Shown one piece after another: positions 12,223-24,837 of a DNA stretch of 64,000 bases. The position numbers and the translations under genes were made by a program. Origin of the DNA: Stenopsyche tienmushanensis (Eukaryota; Arthropoda; Insecta; Trichoptera; Stenopsychidae). The notes under the pieces are model-generated. The model was given only the letters and a program-made list of their open reading frames with translations. It did no database searches and was not told the DNA's origin. Location: contig WACJ01000111.1 of the NCBI GenBank assembly GCA_008973525.1, positions 868,001 to 932,000 on the forward strand. The letters are read 5' to 3'. Each line of letters begins with the position of its first letter. Position 1 is the first letter of the stretch.

Positions 12223-15024
12223 AATAATAACCTCATAACTGTAATTAATTCACTAAACATCTTATCATTAATTCTGTGATATTTTTAGTCCCTAAATCTT
12301 CAAAATATTTGCAAAAATATGTATACTTGATAAGCACTTGGTTGTATTTAAATTTTTTAAACCAGAAATTAAGAATAAACTTAGATCAAAATGATCAATC
12401 GGAAACATCAATATATCCGACTCCCCAAAATATCACATTTTGATACAGTGATTATTTTTCCCATTTTTGATTAGAGCTTGAATCATTATAATAAAAGTCC
12501 AAAATTGAAACTGTTTTACCATTCGGTGTTATTCAATATTGGACTGTGCTAAATTTTGAGAAACACGACCGCGAAAAAGTAAAATTAGATGTGTTTAGCT
12601 ATCTCCATTTATCTCTAAACAGTAAATATAATACGACCAATTTGTGGAAATATAAGAGCTCATCGTACAGCGTTTCGACGCTCTTTTTATCGTCGTTTTT
12701 TAGATACTTGGGCCCATCACTTCAAAACAAGCTATATCATGTGACGTCATTAGTGGCTGAACGAAAAACATAATTGGATTATATTACGTTGTCGGTGCCT
12801 CGCGTTTATCTGCTCCTTTTTTATTTCGCTTTCCAAACAATGTTTTCCTCGACCCCCATAACCCATATCAGCATGTAACAATCTAATAAAATCTGATATG
12901 ACTTTAATTTGCAAGGGGAACCTGTCAGTATTTTTTTCGCGTTTCAGCAATTTAAATAACCGCGCATAGAGATGCATTCGCGTTTTTTGACGTCGCTTTT
13001 TTTAATCCCCCCGGTGGCGATACATCTCACCCCGTGCGCGAAGGGAGCTTTTAAGCTCTCCCGTGTGGAGATATAAAATTACATAAACATTTTCTCGTAT
13101 GAATCATGGGCGTTCGGAGGTGTAAAGGTCCTGTCCGATCGGCATAATGTACGTGAGAAGCGGTCATCGCGAGTGTCATGAGAAATGGGTCGTAATGTGT
13201 TCCGACACGTAACGGCATCGGTTTGAGCCCTTTACCCCCTGTTTCTGAGCACACAGACGTCCAGAACAAATAAGGATTGATCACACAATCCTTTATCTGG
13301 TCAAATGAGCTGAACGTGTCTCTAATAAGTGTTACTGTAGCCCCCAGGCTGTGGATCGTCCGTCCAAGGGCTCAAAACCAATACCTAATGCTACACGTGG
13401 GATCGGAATAATTGCTTGAATATTATATCAAAATCTTATATATGTGCAAGATAAAGCTGGTATCTTAACATAAGATAAATCAATTTAATTTGATCGCGTT
13501 GTTTGTAGTGCGAAAGGGGTGTGGCATGACACCTAGAATCCTGGAATGTTTGCACGTCTTTGTCCATTTTTCGTGCAAATATATCGACACGTGCTTTCCC
13601 ATAAATGGTCACTCGCAGCTTCAAGTGTTTGTCTGTCCATTTGAGCTTTTCCGTTTGAAGGGTTATAGGTGCTTTCATGTACTTCATAGCGAAGCCTTTT
13701 TGTAATAAAATGTTCCTTAGAAATTCTGTCGTATCACCGATATATGATTCCTAAAAAAACGTAGAATGTTAATACGTGTCATACAGGCTTGAAATTCATA
13801 CAAAATTATACTGTGCGTTCCGAAAAATAATAGAAACTTCTTCTTCTTAAACCTATTTTCTTTCAATCCTTTTTAAATTCGCTTATAAGTTTTCATTCCA
13901 GCTAACATTTTGGAATTTTACACACACATTTAATGTTACATGAAGAGCTGGAATTTTAGTTAATCAAAGATCGATAGTAATTGAGACTATAACTTTGAAA
14001 AAAAAAAATTCTTGAAAAATTCATTATATTTGGTACAATGATATTGAACGAATTTTGATTGACTTTTTTATGTAAATGGGATCTATTTTGCAACTTATTG
14101 TAGTTTAGATAATTGATCATATTTTTGGTTGCAAATAGATTACATTTCCTACGAAAAAAGATGCGCCATTCATCCGACGAACAAAATATCCTTTAATTCT
14201 CGATTCGATACTCGATTGTTGTACATTTCTTCTTTCAAAGCATTATTTCATATTTTCGAGTGATCCTGCGAATTCTAATCCTTTACAAATATCCTAAATA
14301 TAGTGTCTATCAATCAACAATATAATAATAGCTACATTATGCGAGTTTCTAACTGACCAGGTGCCGTTTCGTCCGATGGTCAATTCGGCACGTGACCACA
14401 GGCTTAATGAGTACTTATTTCTGTTTGCTCGACACCGTCTATTTATCTATGAAATTGTGGGATAATTTTACCACAAAAAGGGTGATTTTCGTCATGGCAT
14501 ATTAGCGACGTATTTAGCCGCAGGCGAAAAATAACCCGAACATTTTGGTTCGATTTCGGAATCCCGAAAAAATTTCATTAACGTCGATGGTGTGTACACA
14601 CGCACCGTCGGTCAAATCCCATTTTATCATGCCCTCTTCTAATGTTTTCTTCTATTATTAGAGATACTGAGAAGACGATAGCATTACGTCGAACATCTAC
14701 CCCCGACACGCTCCGGTGGGTGGGTGAGCATCAGTCGTCAGGACAGGCCACGCGACCGCGACTCCACCCCTAAACTTCATTAAAGGGCGACATCACAAAC
14801 AAATTATTGAATCGGTCATGTATGAATCCTTATTCCTAATCAATGTAATTTTATCAATTTTCACACATCATCTTTTAATATATACAAATATGCTCTTGGT
14901 TAATCAAACAAATGCGCATATCTTTGAATACATGATATGTGCTTATATATCCAATTTGATAAATATCATAATTTACTTCAAATTCAGACAGGATAAATTT
15001 GCTGAAAATATGGATGCAACTATA
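12223..15024. other. Gene-free intergenic DNA
   Basis: No gene is supported. Balanced islands lie at about 12690-13420 and 14340-14780; the second holds the 10-bp palindrome TGTGTACACA. At 13806 the text ACTGTGCGTTCCGAAAAATA resembles a Tc1-like terminal repeat, but I see no partner end. The remaining short frames are unremarkable. Confidence 0.5.
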
Positions 15025-15026
15025 TA

Positions 15027-15973
15027 TTAGGTTGTCCCATAAATTTCTTTCGTAAATGAACACAAATCTAATCATAGCCATGGTTGAAAAAAACCTGCGA
15101 TATACTGTTCGCGAAATAGCTAACAAGTTAGAAATTCTATGAATATCTGTCCATAATCATCTGACAAAATTGTGCCACATCAATCGTTCAGATGTGTGGC
15201 TTCCTCGTGAACTGACTGACTCAAATTAACTTCAACGTATTTCAAAATGCGATTTTCTTCTCCAATGACATAATAGCCAAACTTTTTTGAAGAGACTTGT
15301 CACTGGAGATGAAAGTTGGATACTCTATGAGACTATCCAACGTAAACGGTCATGGACCAAGGGTACAGAAACTTTAACTTTAACTGTAGCTAAACCTGGC
15401 CTACATCCAAAAATAAAGTTTTGCTATGCATTTGGTGGGACTGGAAGGGGGTAATTTATTATGAGCTACTTCAGCAAGGTGAAACGATCAATTCAACAAA
15501 ATATTATTTTTATTATATTATTTAGTTAGACAATCTAAAGGATGCAATTGCCAGAAAACGGTCAGAATAAGCGAACAGACGAGGCGTTGTTTTTCATCAC
15601 GATAACGCCAGGCCTCATGTGTTTTTGCTCGTCAGAAATAAATTATCATCATTTGACTGAGATGTTTTACCTCATCCTCCATACTTTTCGGACTTTGCCC
15701 CTTCAAATTATTATTTATTTCTTTCATTGAAAAATTCTTTACGTGGTAAAAAAATTCAATTTAAAAAATGATATAAAAATATACCTTGATCAATATTTTG
15801 CCAACAAACCTGAGAGATTTTGGCAAAAAGGCATTATGAGGCTTCCGGAGAGATTGATAAAAGGTAATAGAACAGAATGGATCATATATTATTCAATAAA
15901 ATTTGATGTAATACAAATTATTTTTTATTTTTTTCTTAATATGAAAACGAAAGAAACTTATAGGACACCCTAA
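15027..15973 (+). mobile_element. Decayed mariner element, internally deleted
   Basis: Left end TTAGGTTGTCCCATAAATTT and right end (complement) TTAGGGTGTCCTATAAGTTT form inverted repeats of about 27 bp, flanked by TA at 15025-15026 and 15974-15975. The 947-bp length is short of the usual 1.3 kb of mariners. Fragments of transposase are legible on the plus strand in shifting frames: the TVREIA helix, INRSDVW, VTGDESW, FHHDNARPH and FAPSNYYLF. The last should be APSD, so the third catalytic Asp is Asn. Several stops and shifts are present. Confidence 0.88.
15079..15870 (+). pseudogene. Mariner transposase pseudogene
   Basis: Catalytic Asp 1 is seen in VTGDESW and Asp 2 in HHDNARPH; position 3 is Asn. 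Normal family members have D34D spacing with ITGDEKW. The N-terminal part before TVREIA is largely missing, in line with the element's short length. Stops interrupt the helix-turn-helix region and the C-terminal part. No function is expected. Confidence 0.75.
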
Positions 15974-15975
15974 TA

Positions 15976-16691
15976 TATTTGAATCATTCAAATTTCATAA
16001 TATTCCCGTAAGATCTAATGGCGCCGTATTCGAGCCAAGAAATATGCGAAGTTCGCTAAGGGTTAATATCAAAATTATTTGCAAATTCTCTAGATAAATG
16101 ACTTATTGCAATCGAAAAAAACCAACACAATAAAATTGCAAATAAAAATCACCCATTGAATGTATTATAAAAATCTTTGCTTTTTCATATACTTTTTAAT
16201 TTAATTAAGAAAAAACTACATACAAATATTTTATATACAACTTAAAAAATATTTTGACATAAATTTGGCAAAATTCTTTGATGTTTTGGTACATTTTTGA
16301 CGATGAAAATTCATAAAAAACAGTATGCAATTTCAGCTCAAAAAGCAAATTAAGATTTTAAATTGAATTTAATAAAAAATATTTGTAGATTTGATTGAGA
16401 AACGCCTTTCTGTATTTATATGTACAATCTATAATATATTTTTATTGAAAATTTTGGTCCTCTAGCGTTAAAATATATAATCATATTTTGCATATTTTTT
16501 GCACGAAAATTTAAAAATGAATGCTAAACACACTCCCGATAACATTAAATAAATTCTTATATAAAATGAATTTAATTTGATTAAGCGAACTCTATCGGTA
16601 AATTTTGAAACTGCGGTTTAAAAATATTTTTTTCGTATTTTTTGGCATTCCAGATAATTTCAGTTTGTATGAATGTGTTTTCAAAAAATAT
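15976..16691. other. AT-rich intergenic DNA
   Basis: I see no gene or element; the sequence is low in complexity and A/T-dominated. Confidence 0.6.
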
Positions 16692-16763
16692 TAGCAGAGC
16701 GTGGTTTCGATCCACGGACCTCTGGGTTATGGGCCCAGCACGCTTCCGCTGCGCCACTCTGCT
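16692..16763 (-). tRNA. Initiator tRNA-Met (CAT)
   Basis: Read on the minus strand this is a full 72-nt cloverleaf without intron. It shows the eukaryotic initiator signature: an A1:U72 pair at the end of the acceptor stem, anticodon loop CCCATAA closed by three G:C pairs (CTGGG/CCCAG), and T loop ATCGAAA with A54 and A60. Acceptor AGCAGAG/CTCTGCT, D stem GCGC/GCGT and T stem CGTGG/CCACG all pair. The encoded discriminator is A. Internal promoter boxes are intact (A box TGGCGCAGCGG, B box GGATCGAAACC). A run of six A at 16683-16688 is the pol III T-stretch on the minus strand. It delivers the first methionine in cytosolic translation. Seven other copies are identical over 72 nt. Confidence 0.97.
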
Positions 16764-17719
16764 CTGTGTCTGCCCAGATTAAAAAATACTTCTAAAAATC
16801 TCCAATAAGTGTTAATATTACATTTATAAAAATCTAATGTAATAAATTCCAATCACCAGATGTCATTCAAGTGGTTAAAATAATATGGGATTGTAGTAAA
16901 AACCGCAGGACAGGAGTCATCTTATGTCAAGGGGGGCGAATCCGCTGAAGCTGAATGAATAGGGGATGAATTGTACAGGAATTAATCGCCACTAATAAGT
17001 CGCGTGGACACGGAAATTACTGCTCTGTCACGCCGGAAATCAAGCGTGAAGATGTCACGAACTGAAGCCCCGAAACGTACCTAGCAATTTATATAAAAAT
17101 ATTGGACAAATATGCACGTATGAGGAGCAGCTGCTGTTTCCAATCATACTTCCTCGTCATGTATATTCATGTAGCGCTTAAACAAATACTGAATCAATAG
17201 AGATTGATTTGCAGCATTCAGAAAAAAATCAAAGCAAAAAGTAACATTTGACAGTCATGCAGATCAAATGAAGACCTGAGCAGGTTCTTGATTTCTTAAG
17301 GTCAATCATCGCTTCAGAATTTTCCCTGCGTTTGCTATTTAAGTCTTACTTTTTTATAATTTCTTTCGTAATTATATTTACATTTAGTTGAAATATTAAA
17401 TGAATCTACAAAAATTAATTACTCGAAAAGAAAATTATCCTATAATGGAATGAAGTTTAAAATTGAAGAGAGAATTACAACTGATTTTGGAACCTTATGA
17501 TGAAATACGTAAAGATTTATACGCTAAAAGCAGACAATCGTTTATTATCGAATTTTTGAAAGCTAAAACCAGAAATATTTCAAAGTTCTTTGATGATGGA
17601 ATCCCAGAACAGATCTCGAAAAACAATAAAACATAGAAATATAAGTGATAGCGACGTTGAATGAATGGTATATAATATGTTATTAAAGTTTTTTTCTATT
17701 AATTTCGTAAATATTATAA
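16764..17719. other. Intergenic DNA with a possible transposase scrap
   Basis: An island at about 16900-17160 is base-balanced. At about 17461-17635 (+) an open stretch reads LILEPYDEIRKDLYAKSRQS and continues for some 25 residues before a stop. It sits upstream of the terminal-repeat relic at 17720-17866 and may be that element's transposase remnant. I cannot assign a family. Confidence 0.35.
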
Positions 17720-17866
17720 AAAAATAAAATACATCCTTATTTAAAGTATCTTTGATATTTTTTTGGAACGCAAACCCTAATTTTGTATGACCTTCAAACC
17801 TTGTATAACACGAATTTGTATTACACGTCGTTTTTGCGGATCCATATAACCGTGTTATACGAGGCA
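17720..17866. mobile_element. Possible pogo/Tigger-like transposon end
   Basis: Read from the right on the minus strand it begins TGCCTCGTATAACACGG, then CGACGTGTAATAC and a second GTGTTATACAAGG. The repeated GTATAACACG words are subterminal repeats of the kind found in pogo-like elements. Similar words occur at 10102-10329. TA follows at 17867. No left end is recognised. Confidence 0.4.
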
Positions 17867-17995
17867 TACTTGTGATAAAAAATGAGCTAAATGTTGATTG
17901 TGCTTGACAAATTTGGAAATACGAGGAAAATAAAGTAAGACCTATTTTTTTAAAAGTTTACTACGTATGCCTGAAAAATAGATCTATTGAAACAT

Positions 17996-18267
17996 TTAAA
18001 AAAAAAAATGAAATCCAAAATTTATATAAGAAATCCAAATCCACCTATCTTAAAGAAGACTTTCCACCTCAAACTTTGGATCAAGGGAGAATACTAATGG
18101 AAGAACTGAAAAAAGAGAAAGAAGAAGAGAAATATGCCTTCTTAAGGTACAATAAATTAATTGTCCGAGAACCATCTAGAAAGAAGAATATCAAAACGGA
18201 TGACGGAAGAAAAAAGGGCAGCAGAAATAAAAGAAAAAAAAATAGAGATAATATCTCTAGCTCCTAA
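17996..18267 (+). pseudogene. LINE ORF1 C-terminal fragment
   Basis: The plus-strand frame reads LKEDFPPQTLDQGRILMEEL and then EEEKYAFLRYNKLIVREPS. In insect LINE ORF1 proteins the same order, EDFP..V...R..L...L followed by AFLRYDKLIV, is common near the C-terminus. A basic tail of Lys/Arg follows. About 330 bp downstream, GATAAATAAAGC then AATCATAATCACAAT (18631-18660) looks like the 3' tail of such a LINE, so this may be an internally deleted copy with the pogo MITE at 18428 inside it. Family recognition is from memory. Confidence 0.45.
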
Positions 18268-18427
18268 CCAAAAAGAAAATTCAGATCAAACAACACGGGA
18301 ACCACGACAAGAACATAAGAAAAACAAGACACAATCCACTTAAGGAAGTTACTTTAAAAAACCACCAACACGTCAGGCGTCATCACTCATCAAACCAGAC
18401 CCGCAAACAAAGTGTTTATAAGATATA

Positions 18428-18599
18428 CAGTGAAACCTCGATTTTACGTTTTCCAAGGGACCCTGAAAAAAAACGGTAATTGCGGGAAACGGTGAATGCG
18501 GGAAAGCTTCAAATAATAATAGTTTGACGGGACTATAAAAAATGAACGGTCCATCCGGGAAAAAGTATTATGCGGGAACGGTTTATCGAGGTTCCACTG
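18428..18599. mobile_element. Pogo-like MITE, 172 bp
   Basis: The left end CAGTGAAACCTCGATTTTAC and right end (complement) CAGTGGAACCTCGATAAACC are near-identical inverted repeats. TA lies at 18426-18427 and 18600-18601. Subterminal TGCGGGAA words recur inside. The CAGTG(A/G)AACCTCG terminus and TA target are typical of pogo/Tigger elements. There is no coding capacity. Confidence 0.85.
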
Positions 18600-18601
18600 T
18601 A

Positions 18602-21528
18602 TCTACTAATTACTAGTAATTCTCTTGTAAGGGATAAATAAAGCTAATCATAATCACAATAGTTTTGTTAATGTAAAAATATGTGAGCTCGTGCTTTTGC
18701 TAGTCAAATATAAAGCAAGCTTAAAGGGTATTAATTATATTATCTTAAAAATAAAACCTTTTTGGTTTTATAAAAAAATTAATAAGTTGGTATTTTGTCA
18801 AAAATAATCTTGCTGTCATCGGCTGTTTGACAGTTATAATCAGGGCTTCGAAACGGAACGAAAACTGGAATTAAACCGGTTCGAAAATATCGGTTTTTCG
18901 ATTTGTTACACGTCTTACGCGAAGGAGTATTTGGTTATTTTTTGTGTTGATATAACATAATATATGATTTTCACCATTCTTACGCAAAATTTATTTGATT
19001 ATATTCATCTGATAATGTTGTTTGTTATGAACCCAAATTCCTGCTTATAGTCTTAAGTCATTATATCTTTTGTTTAGGTTATCTCTTTATATATATTTTC
19101 TATGTACCCAGACTAAGACCCCAAATTTTAATTTGTATTGTGGAATCTAACCTGAGACTCCCAAACTTCCTGCCAATAGGTGTCAAGTCACAATCCTTAT
19201 GCTTAATTAATTGTATTATTATTTACTTCTAGTTCTAATTATTATACCTTAAATGAATTAATCATATTATATTTTTTATAAAAATAAGTTTTAAATGCGT
19301 ATTAAATCATTTTAAAAAATTAAAAATAAATTACTTTAAGTGGAATTGAAAAATAACGGTTCAAGATCCTAATTACAATTGATTAAATTTGGTAAAACTT
19401 GATCTGGTGACTCTCTATTATGATTGAAATATATTTGGAAACAACACGAAACGACATATGCAATCATTGATTTTAATGCATATATCGCAAAATAGAAAAA
19501 TACCTATTAGCATCAGGCCGCAATCAATCTTCCCCCTACCAGCGACCAAATACCAAATGGCATCCTAAGCCTATAATCAATCGCAAAATTAAATGAATAC
19601 AGGGAAAAATTATGACAAATGGCCACACTGATGAATGATCCAATGATTTGTCGTTTCACAGAATAGTTTCATTGCACCGGCAGTTTGGGCTTCCGACGCA
19701 ATTAGCCTAAGTGCTTCTTCGCCTCACGGAATTCTCTTATAAATACAAAGCACTTAGTCACTGCCTTATAATTGCTATCATTATTGTCATAACGCACTGT
19801 TTCGATGGGGGCAGATAGATTACAGCGAAAGGGTGAAATCAATGGTGTAATGATACAACAAATTAATATCAATATTGATATTCATAGCATTGCATGCTCG
19901 ACCGGAGTCAGTTAATTAAAGCTGAAGGGGTTGGAGGAGAATTCTTCGCGTGAATCACCTGGAATCATAGAAATGCAGGCAATAAACTAGACGATGTGTT
20001 GGGAATGTGTAATGCCTTCATTAACTCAGTTATTTAGTATGCAGCGTGAATTATGAATAATTAAAAAAATAATTTTCATTCAAGCCATCTATTTAATCTT
20101 TGTAGTTTATGTGGATGGCGTGCATCGTATGCCATGATAGAAATATGCAGCTCCAATGCAACTCATTTGAATTGCATACAAAAAATAACTACAAGTCTTA
20201 CAAGAATTGTTTTTATTCTGGCTACGCTACGCGCATGCGTCGCGCCATCTATGTGTATGTCTATCGTAGCATAAAACAACCAGTAGACCAGTAGCTTGTC
20301 TATTTTATTATATATTACACAAAAACAGCTTCATCTTTTAGCTAACAGTTTCTGTTAACAAATGGAATAAAATAATACATAAAATCATTATTTTCTAGGA
20401 TCTAAGATGTTTCATTTGTACCGCGTGAGCGTCCAGCGATCCAGTAGTTAGTTAAAATATAAAACTATCATATCTAACAGAAAAGTAAGTTCGAAAATAA
20501 TTTGGAGCAGCAAGTGACCATAAGAAAGCAAGTCCCTATTCTGATCATGAATTGTTCCGCAGTGAACATCTAACTCGATCATATTTTTTGACAAGGAAAT
20601 AAAAATTATGAGCCCCAAAAGATGAGCATATTTCTTAGATAATTATACAATTAATATATATTTTTTTGACTCTTAATATAATTTGGTTGTTCTTGCTTAT
20701 TCAATTAAATGATCCATCATTGTTAACATTGAATATCAATAATGTCACGGTGGTTCAAATTGGTAACACTTGATCTGGCGGAACTTACATACGTAAGTTT
20801 TTCATTCGCAACAGAATAATTCCGCAAAAACGCGAATCTAATGGAATCAATATTTCATAAAATCCATTGTTAGCCAAACAATAGATTTATAGCACTTTAA
20901 TGATCTCAAAAACCGAAAAAAGCCACTACCGTCAACAGATGCATCAGCATTGCCATTTTATAATCCCTTATCGAACAGGGTCAAAACCTCTCCTATTAAT
21001 CAATCACGTCATTAAAAGCGCTTCCATCAAACATCACTATTCTTCCCCGCGTACCATTATTATCATTTCAAGTATTTGTCAATAACCACTTTTTCATTTT
21101 TGGGGTAAACCACCCATTATTCCGCAAAACGAGTCCAGTTAATGCATCCCCTTCGGCGTGGCCTTTGTAGCAGCGGTGGAGTTTGCATTGTTGGGGTTGA
21201 CGTATGACACTTCTGTTTGAGTGTAAATCGTGAAATAACAGCATTTGTCCAAAAAAACGGTTAATTTATCGTCGATTCAATCAATTTATATGAAGTTACT
21301 TGAGTATGTTCACGCTCAGCTTCATCACAATGTGGACAAAAAATACCCATATCAAACATATTGCGACGATGCTAAATGCAGCGACGTAAATAGCCCGACA
21401 CTAATCAAACGAATCCAGCTAAGAACAAAGCTCTGTCAAATCTACGTGGGAGAGCATAATCTATTCCTGGAACAGAATCAATCCCAGATACTTCTATTTA
21501 CATTACCTTCGGAACGAAATTCGCTACA
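18602..21528. other. Gene-free intergenic DNA
   Basis: No gene is supported. Islands at about 19500-20000 and 20890-21240 are balanced; the latter has a run of CATC/AATC words. Everything else is A/T-rich. The plus-strand frame 21245-21568 runs into the mariner terminal repeat and matches nothing known to me. Confidence 0.55.
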
Positions 21529-21530
21529 TA

Positions 21531-22803
21531 TTAGAGGTAGTAAAAATGAATGTCGTTTCTATTGTTGACCGTTTTCGAGGGTTAGTTGTGCTTCGGCTGT
21601 TGCTTTTTCACGTCGTGTTTTATGCTCTTTCGGTGACCATACTTGTCAAGAATAAATTGTGGTTTGTTAAATTCAAATTTAACAACCCATTTTACAATGA
21701 ATCAATTTTCGCCGAACGAAGAATTTTTCCGTTATTCAATGCTTTATCATTTTATCAAGAAAAAACTGCAGTGGTTGCCACTAAAAATATTTGTGGCATA
21801 CTGGGCGATATTTTAGATGTTCGCAAGTGTCAAAGATGGTTTAAAAAATTTCGATCTGGAAATTTTGATCTGAAGAATAGCCCTGGAAGTGGAAGACCAT
21901 GTGAGGTGGCTCCCGCCATACTGACTGCTGAAATTGAAAGTGATCCTACGGCTTCTATAGAAAAAATTGAGGACAGACTTGGATGCTCATGGTCGAGTGT
22001 AAAAAACATTTTAAAAAAATCGGGAAGACGTGGAGAAAAGGAAGATGGGTACCGCACGCGCTAAGCGAAGAGAATCTGGGCGAGCGCATACACGCATGCG
22101 AAGGTTTATTGAAAAAGGAATCCGAAACACTGTTTTTAAATGATTTAATAACTGGAGATGAGAAATGGGTGCTGTACTCTAACCACGGATGCAAAAATCA
22201 ATGGCTATCGAAGGGACAGGTAGCAAAACCAACCCCGAAGCCCGGATTCACGACAAAAAAGGTTCTTTTGTCTGTTTGGTGGGACAGCAAGGGAATTATT
22301 AATTTCGAAACTCTTAAACCCGGCAAACAATAAATGCAAAAGTTTATTGTGAGAAATTAGACCGTTTAACGGCAGAAATTAAAAAAAAACGACCCTCTCT
22401 CGTGAATCGAAGACAAGTGTTTTTACAGCATGACAAAACTCGCCCCCATACTGCAAAAATAACGCGGGAAAAAATTGACAGCCTTGGATGGAAGGTAATT
22501 TGACATCCTCCGTATTCACCAGACATCGCTCCTTCGGATTATCATCTCTTTAGGTCCATGCAGCACTATTTGGACGGTAAAAATTATAAAACATACGATG
22601 ATATAAAAAAAGGGTTAAAAGATTATTTCGATTCAAAGCCGATGATGTTTTATGAAAGAGGCAACAAAATGTTGCCAGATAGGTGGAGGAGGGTTATTTC
22701 TAGTGATGGAAATTATATTATGTAAAATATTATTCAAAATAAAAAAAATATGAGAATTTAAATCTTTCATTTAAAAAACGACATTCATTTATAATACCTC
22801 TAA
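21531..22803 (+). mobile_element. Nearly full-length mariner element
   Basis: The left end TTAGAGGTAGTAAAAATGAA is mirrored at the right (complement TTAGAGGTATTATAAATGAA), followed on both sides by TGTCGTTT. TA at 21529-21530 and 22804-22805 is the target duplication. The total length of 1,273 bp is standard for mariner. It holds one degraded transposase gene and nothing else. Confidence 0.95.
21697..22725 (+). pseudogene. Mariner transposase, broken by frameshifts and a stop
   Basis: From the ATG at 21697 to TAA at 22723-22725 the span is 1,029 nt (about 342 codons), the usual size for mariner. Legible blocks in order: FRYSMLYHF; NICGILGD; CQRWFKKFRSGNF with SGRP; WVPHALSEEN; ITGDEKW; VLLSVWWDSKG; LQHDKTRPH; HPPYSPDIAPSDYHLF; RWRRVISSDGNYI. 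All three catalytic Asp are kept (22157, 22432, 22537), with exactly 34 residues between the second and third, the D34D hallmark. Frameshifts fall near 21755, 22025 and 22328, and an in-frame TGA at 22501-22503. So it cannot make active enzyme. Confidence 0.93.
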
Positions 22804-22805
22804 TA

Positions 22806-23937
22806 ATAGATGCCATATTTATCTTCCAAACCGGCGATCATATTCTCACGCCGTACAAAAACATTTTTTTCTAATTACCCATATGCAAATAGATCCGAAG
22901 AGACCGTTCGTAAGAAGTTTATGCTTTATTCATGTCGTTGGCCAATTATCACCTCAAATTCGTTTACAATTAGTCCTCGACGAAAGGATTCTTCCATCCC
23001 TAGTTTTTGTCCTATTTTTTGCGCCCTTGTCAAACGATTCCCCCCTGTGAAACATGCCATATCGTATATTTAAGGCATTACATATGATATTTTTCTATGT
23101 AAGCATTGTCGTAGTGCAAAGTTAGCTTTGTTTTATTTGTCTCATTTTTTTCCAATTCTTAGCGCAAGGGTAAACAGATTAAAGGCTGATTTATCGACGC
23201 TTTTATTTATTTAGCGTTGTATCTTTCTTTAGAAGGAACTATGGGTAGTTCTTCAACGACATAATAACTATTCGAGTACTACTTCATCGAGTAACTATTG
23301 AAAGCATTTCATGCACATTTTTAAACTCGTTTTTGTGATGAACAGAAGTCATTTTAATGTATCCAATAAGATAAATAATTGCACATAAGACGAAAAATCT
23401 GTATTAAATATCCAAATATTATACATAGAAGTTGATATTAATCCATTGATTCTAGATATTCAAAAGCAAAGATATTCCATTTATTAAAAATTATTTTATT
23501 CCATACAAATACATACCAGCGCGCCAGACTAAGTGTTACCAATCAATCTACGAATAGATATTGGCATTTATGGTAATTGACTGATATTTTTCACTTCATT
23601 TCCAATTTCATCTTACATTTTATTAAATGTTTCCGATAAGTTTGTCAAACCATAGATTTACGATAAAATGTTCGAGATCAAATTAAGATTTTTGACCGCA
23701 AACCAGACTTTGACATTCTAAAACTGAACAATTTAATACTGAGATGATTAACAAAATCACGCGTAATGATTTTGCTACTTGTTCATAGATCCTCTCCTAC
23801 TTAATTATCTTATTCAAATTGGGCTATCTATACTATCTAATTGACGCACCTTAAAAAGAAGAAAATTTATGGTATGATAGATTAACATTTTATTCCAGTT
23901 TAAATGATTGGCGTTCTCTAGTATCAGCTATTTATCA
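22806..23937. other. Gene-free AT-rich DNA
   Basis: No gene or transposon end is recognised. The frame 22810-23073 has no domain. A short island lies at 22890-23240. Confidence 0.55.
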
Positions 23938-24835
23938 TCAGGTCAGTCCAAAAGTTCGTGCGCATTTTCGGGATTTTATAACGAGAAGCCTCGTTAAAAT
24001 GCAATAAGTATGTCTTATTCAAATTTAAATATTTTCAAAATCTAATCACGATTATCTTTTTCCTATAAAATATCCAAGCTGAGAATGTTTTTATCCATTT
24101 TATATTTAAAAAATAGAATTATTTAAAAAATAAATTCTACTCCAGAAACATTATTTAATAAAGTTTTATGCATTTTGGTCGTTTGTGACTGTCAAACCGC
24201 CGATAACAACGTACCCATTTATAATAAAATAGTAATTTATTTGTATGCTATAAGACTTTTTTGTATTACATTATAGATATAATCAATCTGAAGAAATTCT
24301 ATCAAAAATTATTATCCGAAATGAGCTGAATCTTGTGCAGATTTAATGTTAATTTCTTCTAAGATTTAATCAACCAGTTCTATTTGCTCTATTTTGCAAA
24401 ACAAATAACAAAATATGGGAACATGCTCTAATCATAAATCAAGAATATCAAAATAATCTTCCAAAATGTGCAAATTAAAAGCATCTAAATTCGTGCGCTA
24501 ATAAGAAAAAATGTGTAATATATTCCATCATGCAAAAATAAAGACTTATTCTCTTCATGATGTAAACCGTATTCAAAATCAATTTTAGTTGTATTTAGCA
24601 CTGAATGCCAAAATAAGTGCATTAAAAGCACATTAAAAATTATTATATAGTAGCATGACATTTTGAATTCAATGAGTATGTCAGTGCGATATGCAGAACC
24701 ATTTTCTTGCAGCTTCCGACAATTCCATAGTCAGATTCGGGTAAAATATATTTTTATTGAACAACTTAAAATTTATAAAATGACAATCCCAACAAAAAAT
24801 CCCAAAAATACACCCGAACTTTTGGACTGATCTGA
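23938..24835. mobile_element. Mariner-type deletion derivative
   Basis: The left end TCAGGTCAGTCCAAAAGTTC and right end (complement) TCAGATCAGTCCAAAAGTTC are near-perfect inverted repeats that continue as TTTTCGGGATTTT and TTTTTGGGATTTT. TA follows at 24836-24837; the base pair on the left is CA, probably mutated. At 898 bp it is short and no transposase motif is legible. It is the same family as the orphan end at 6926-6974. Confidence 0.82.
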
Positions 24836-24837
24836 TA

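Noticed and set aside
13806..13830. Tc1-like terminal repeat ACTGTGCGTTCCGAAAAATA
   Set aside because: No complementary end or transposase found nearby.
21245..21568. 107-codon frame upstream of the mariner
   Set aside because: It reads into the mariner terminal repeat and has no domain.
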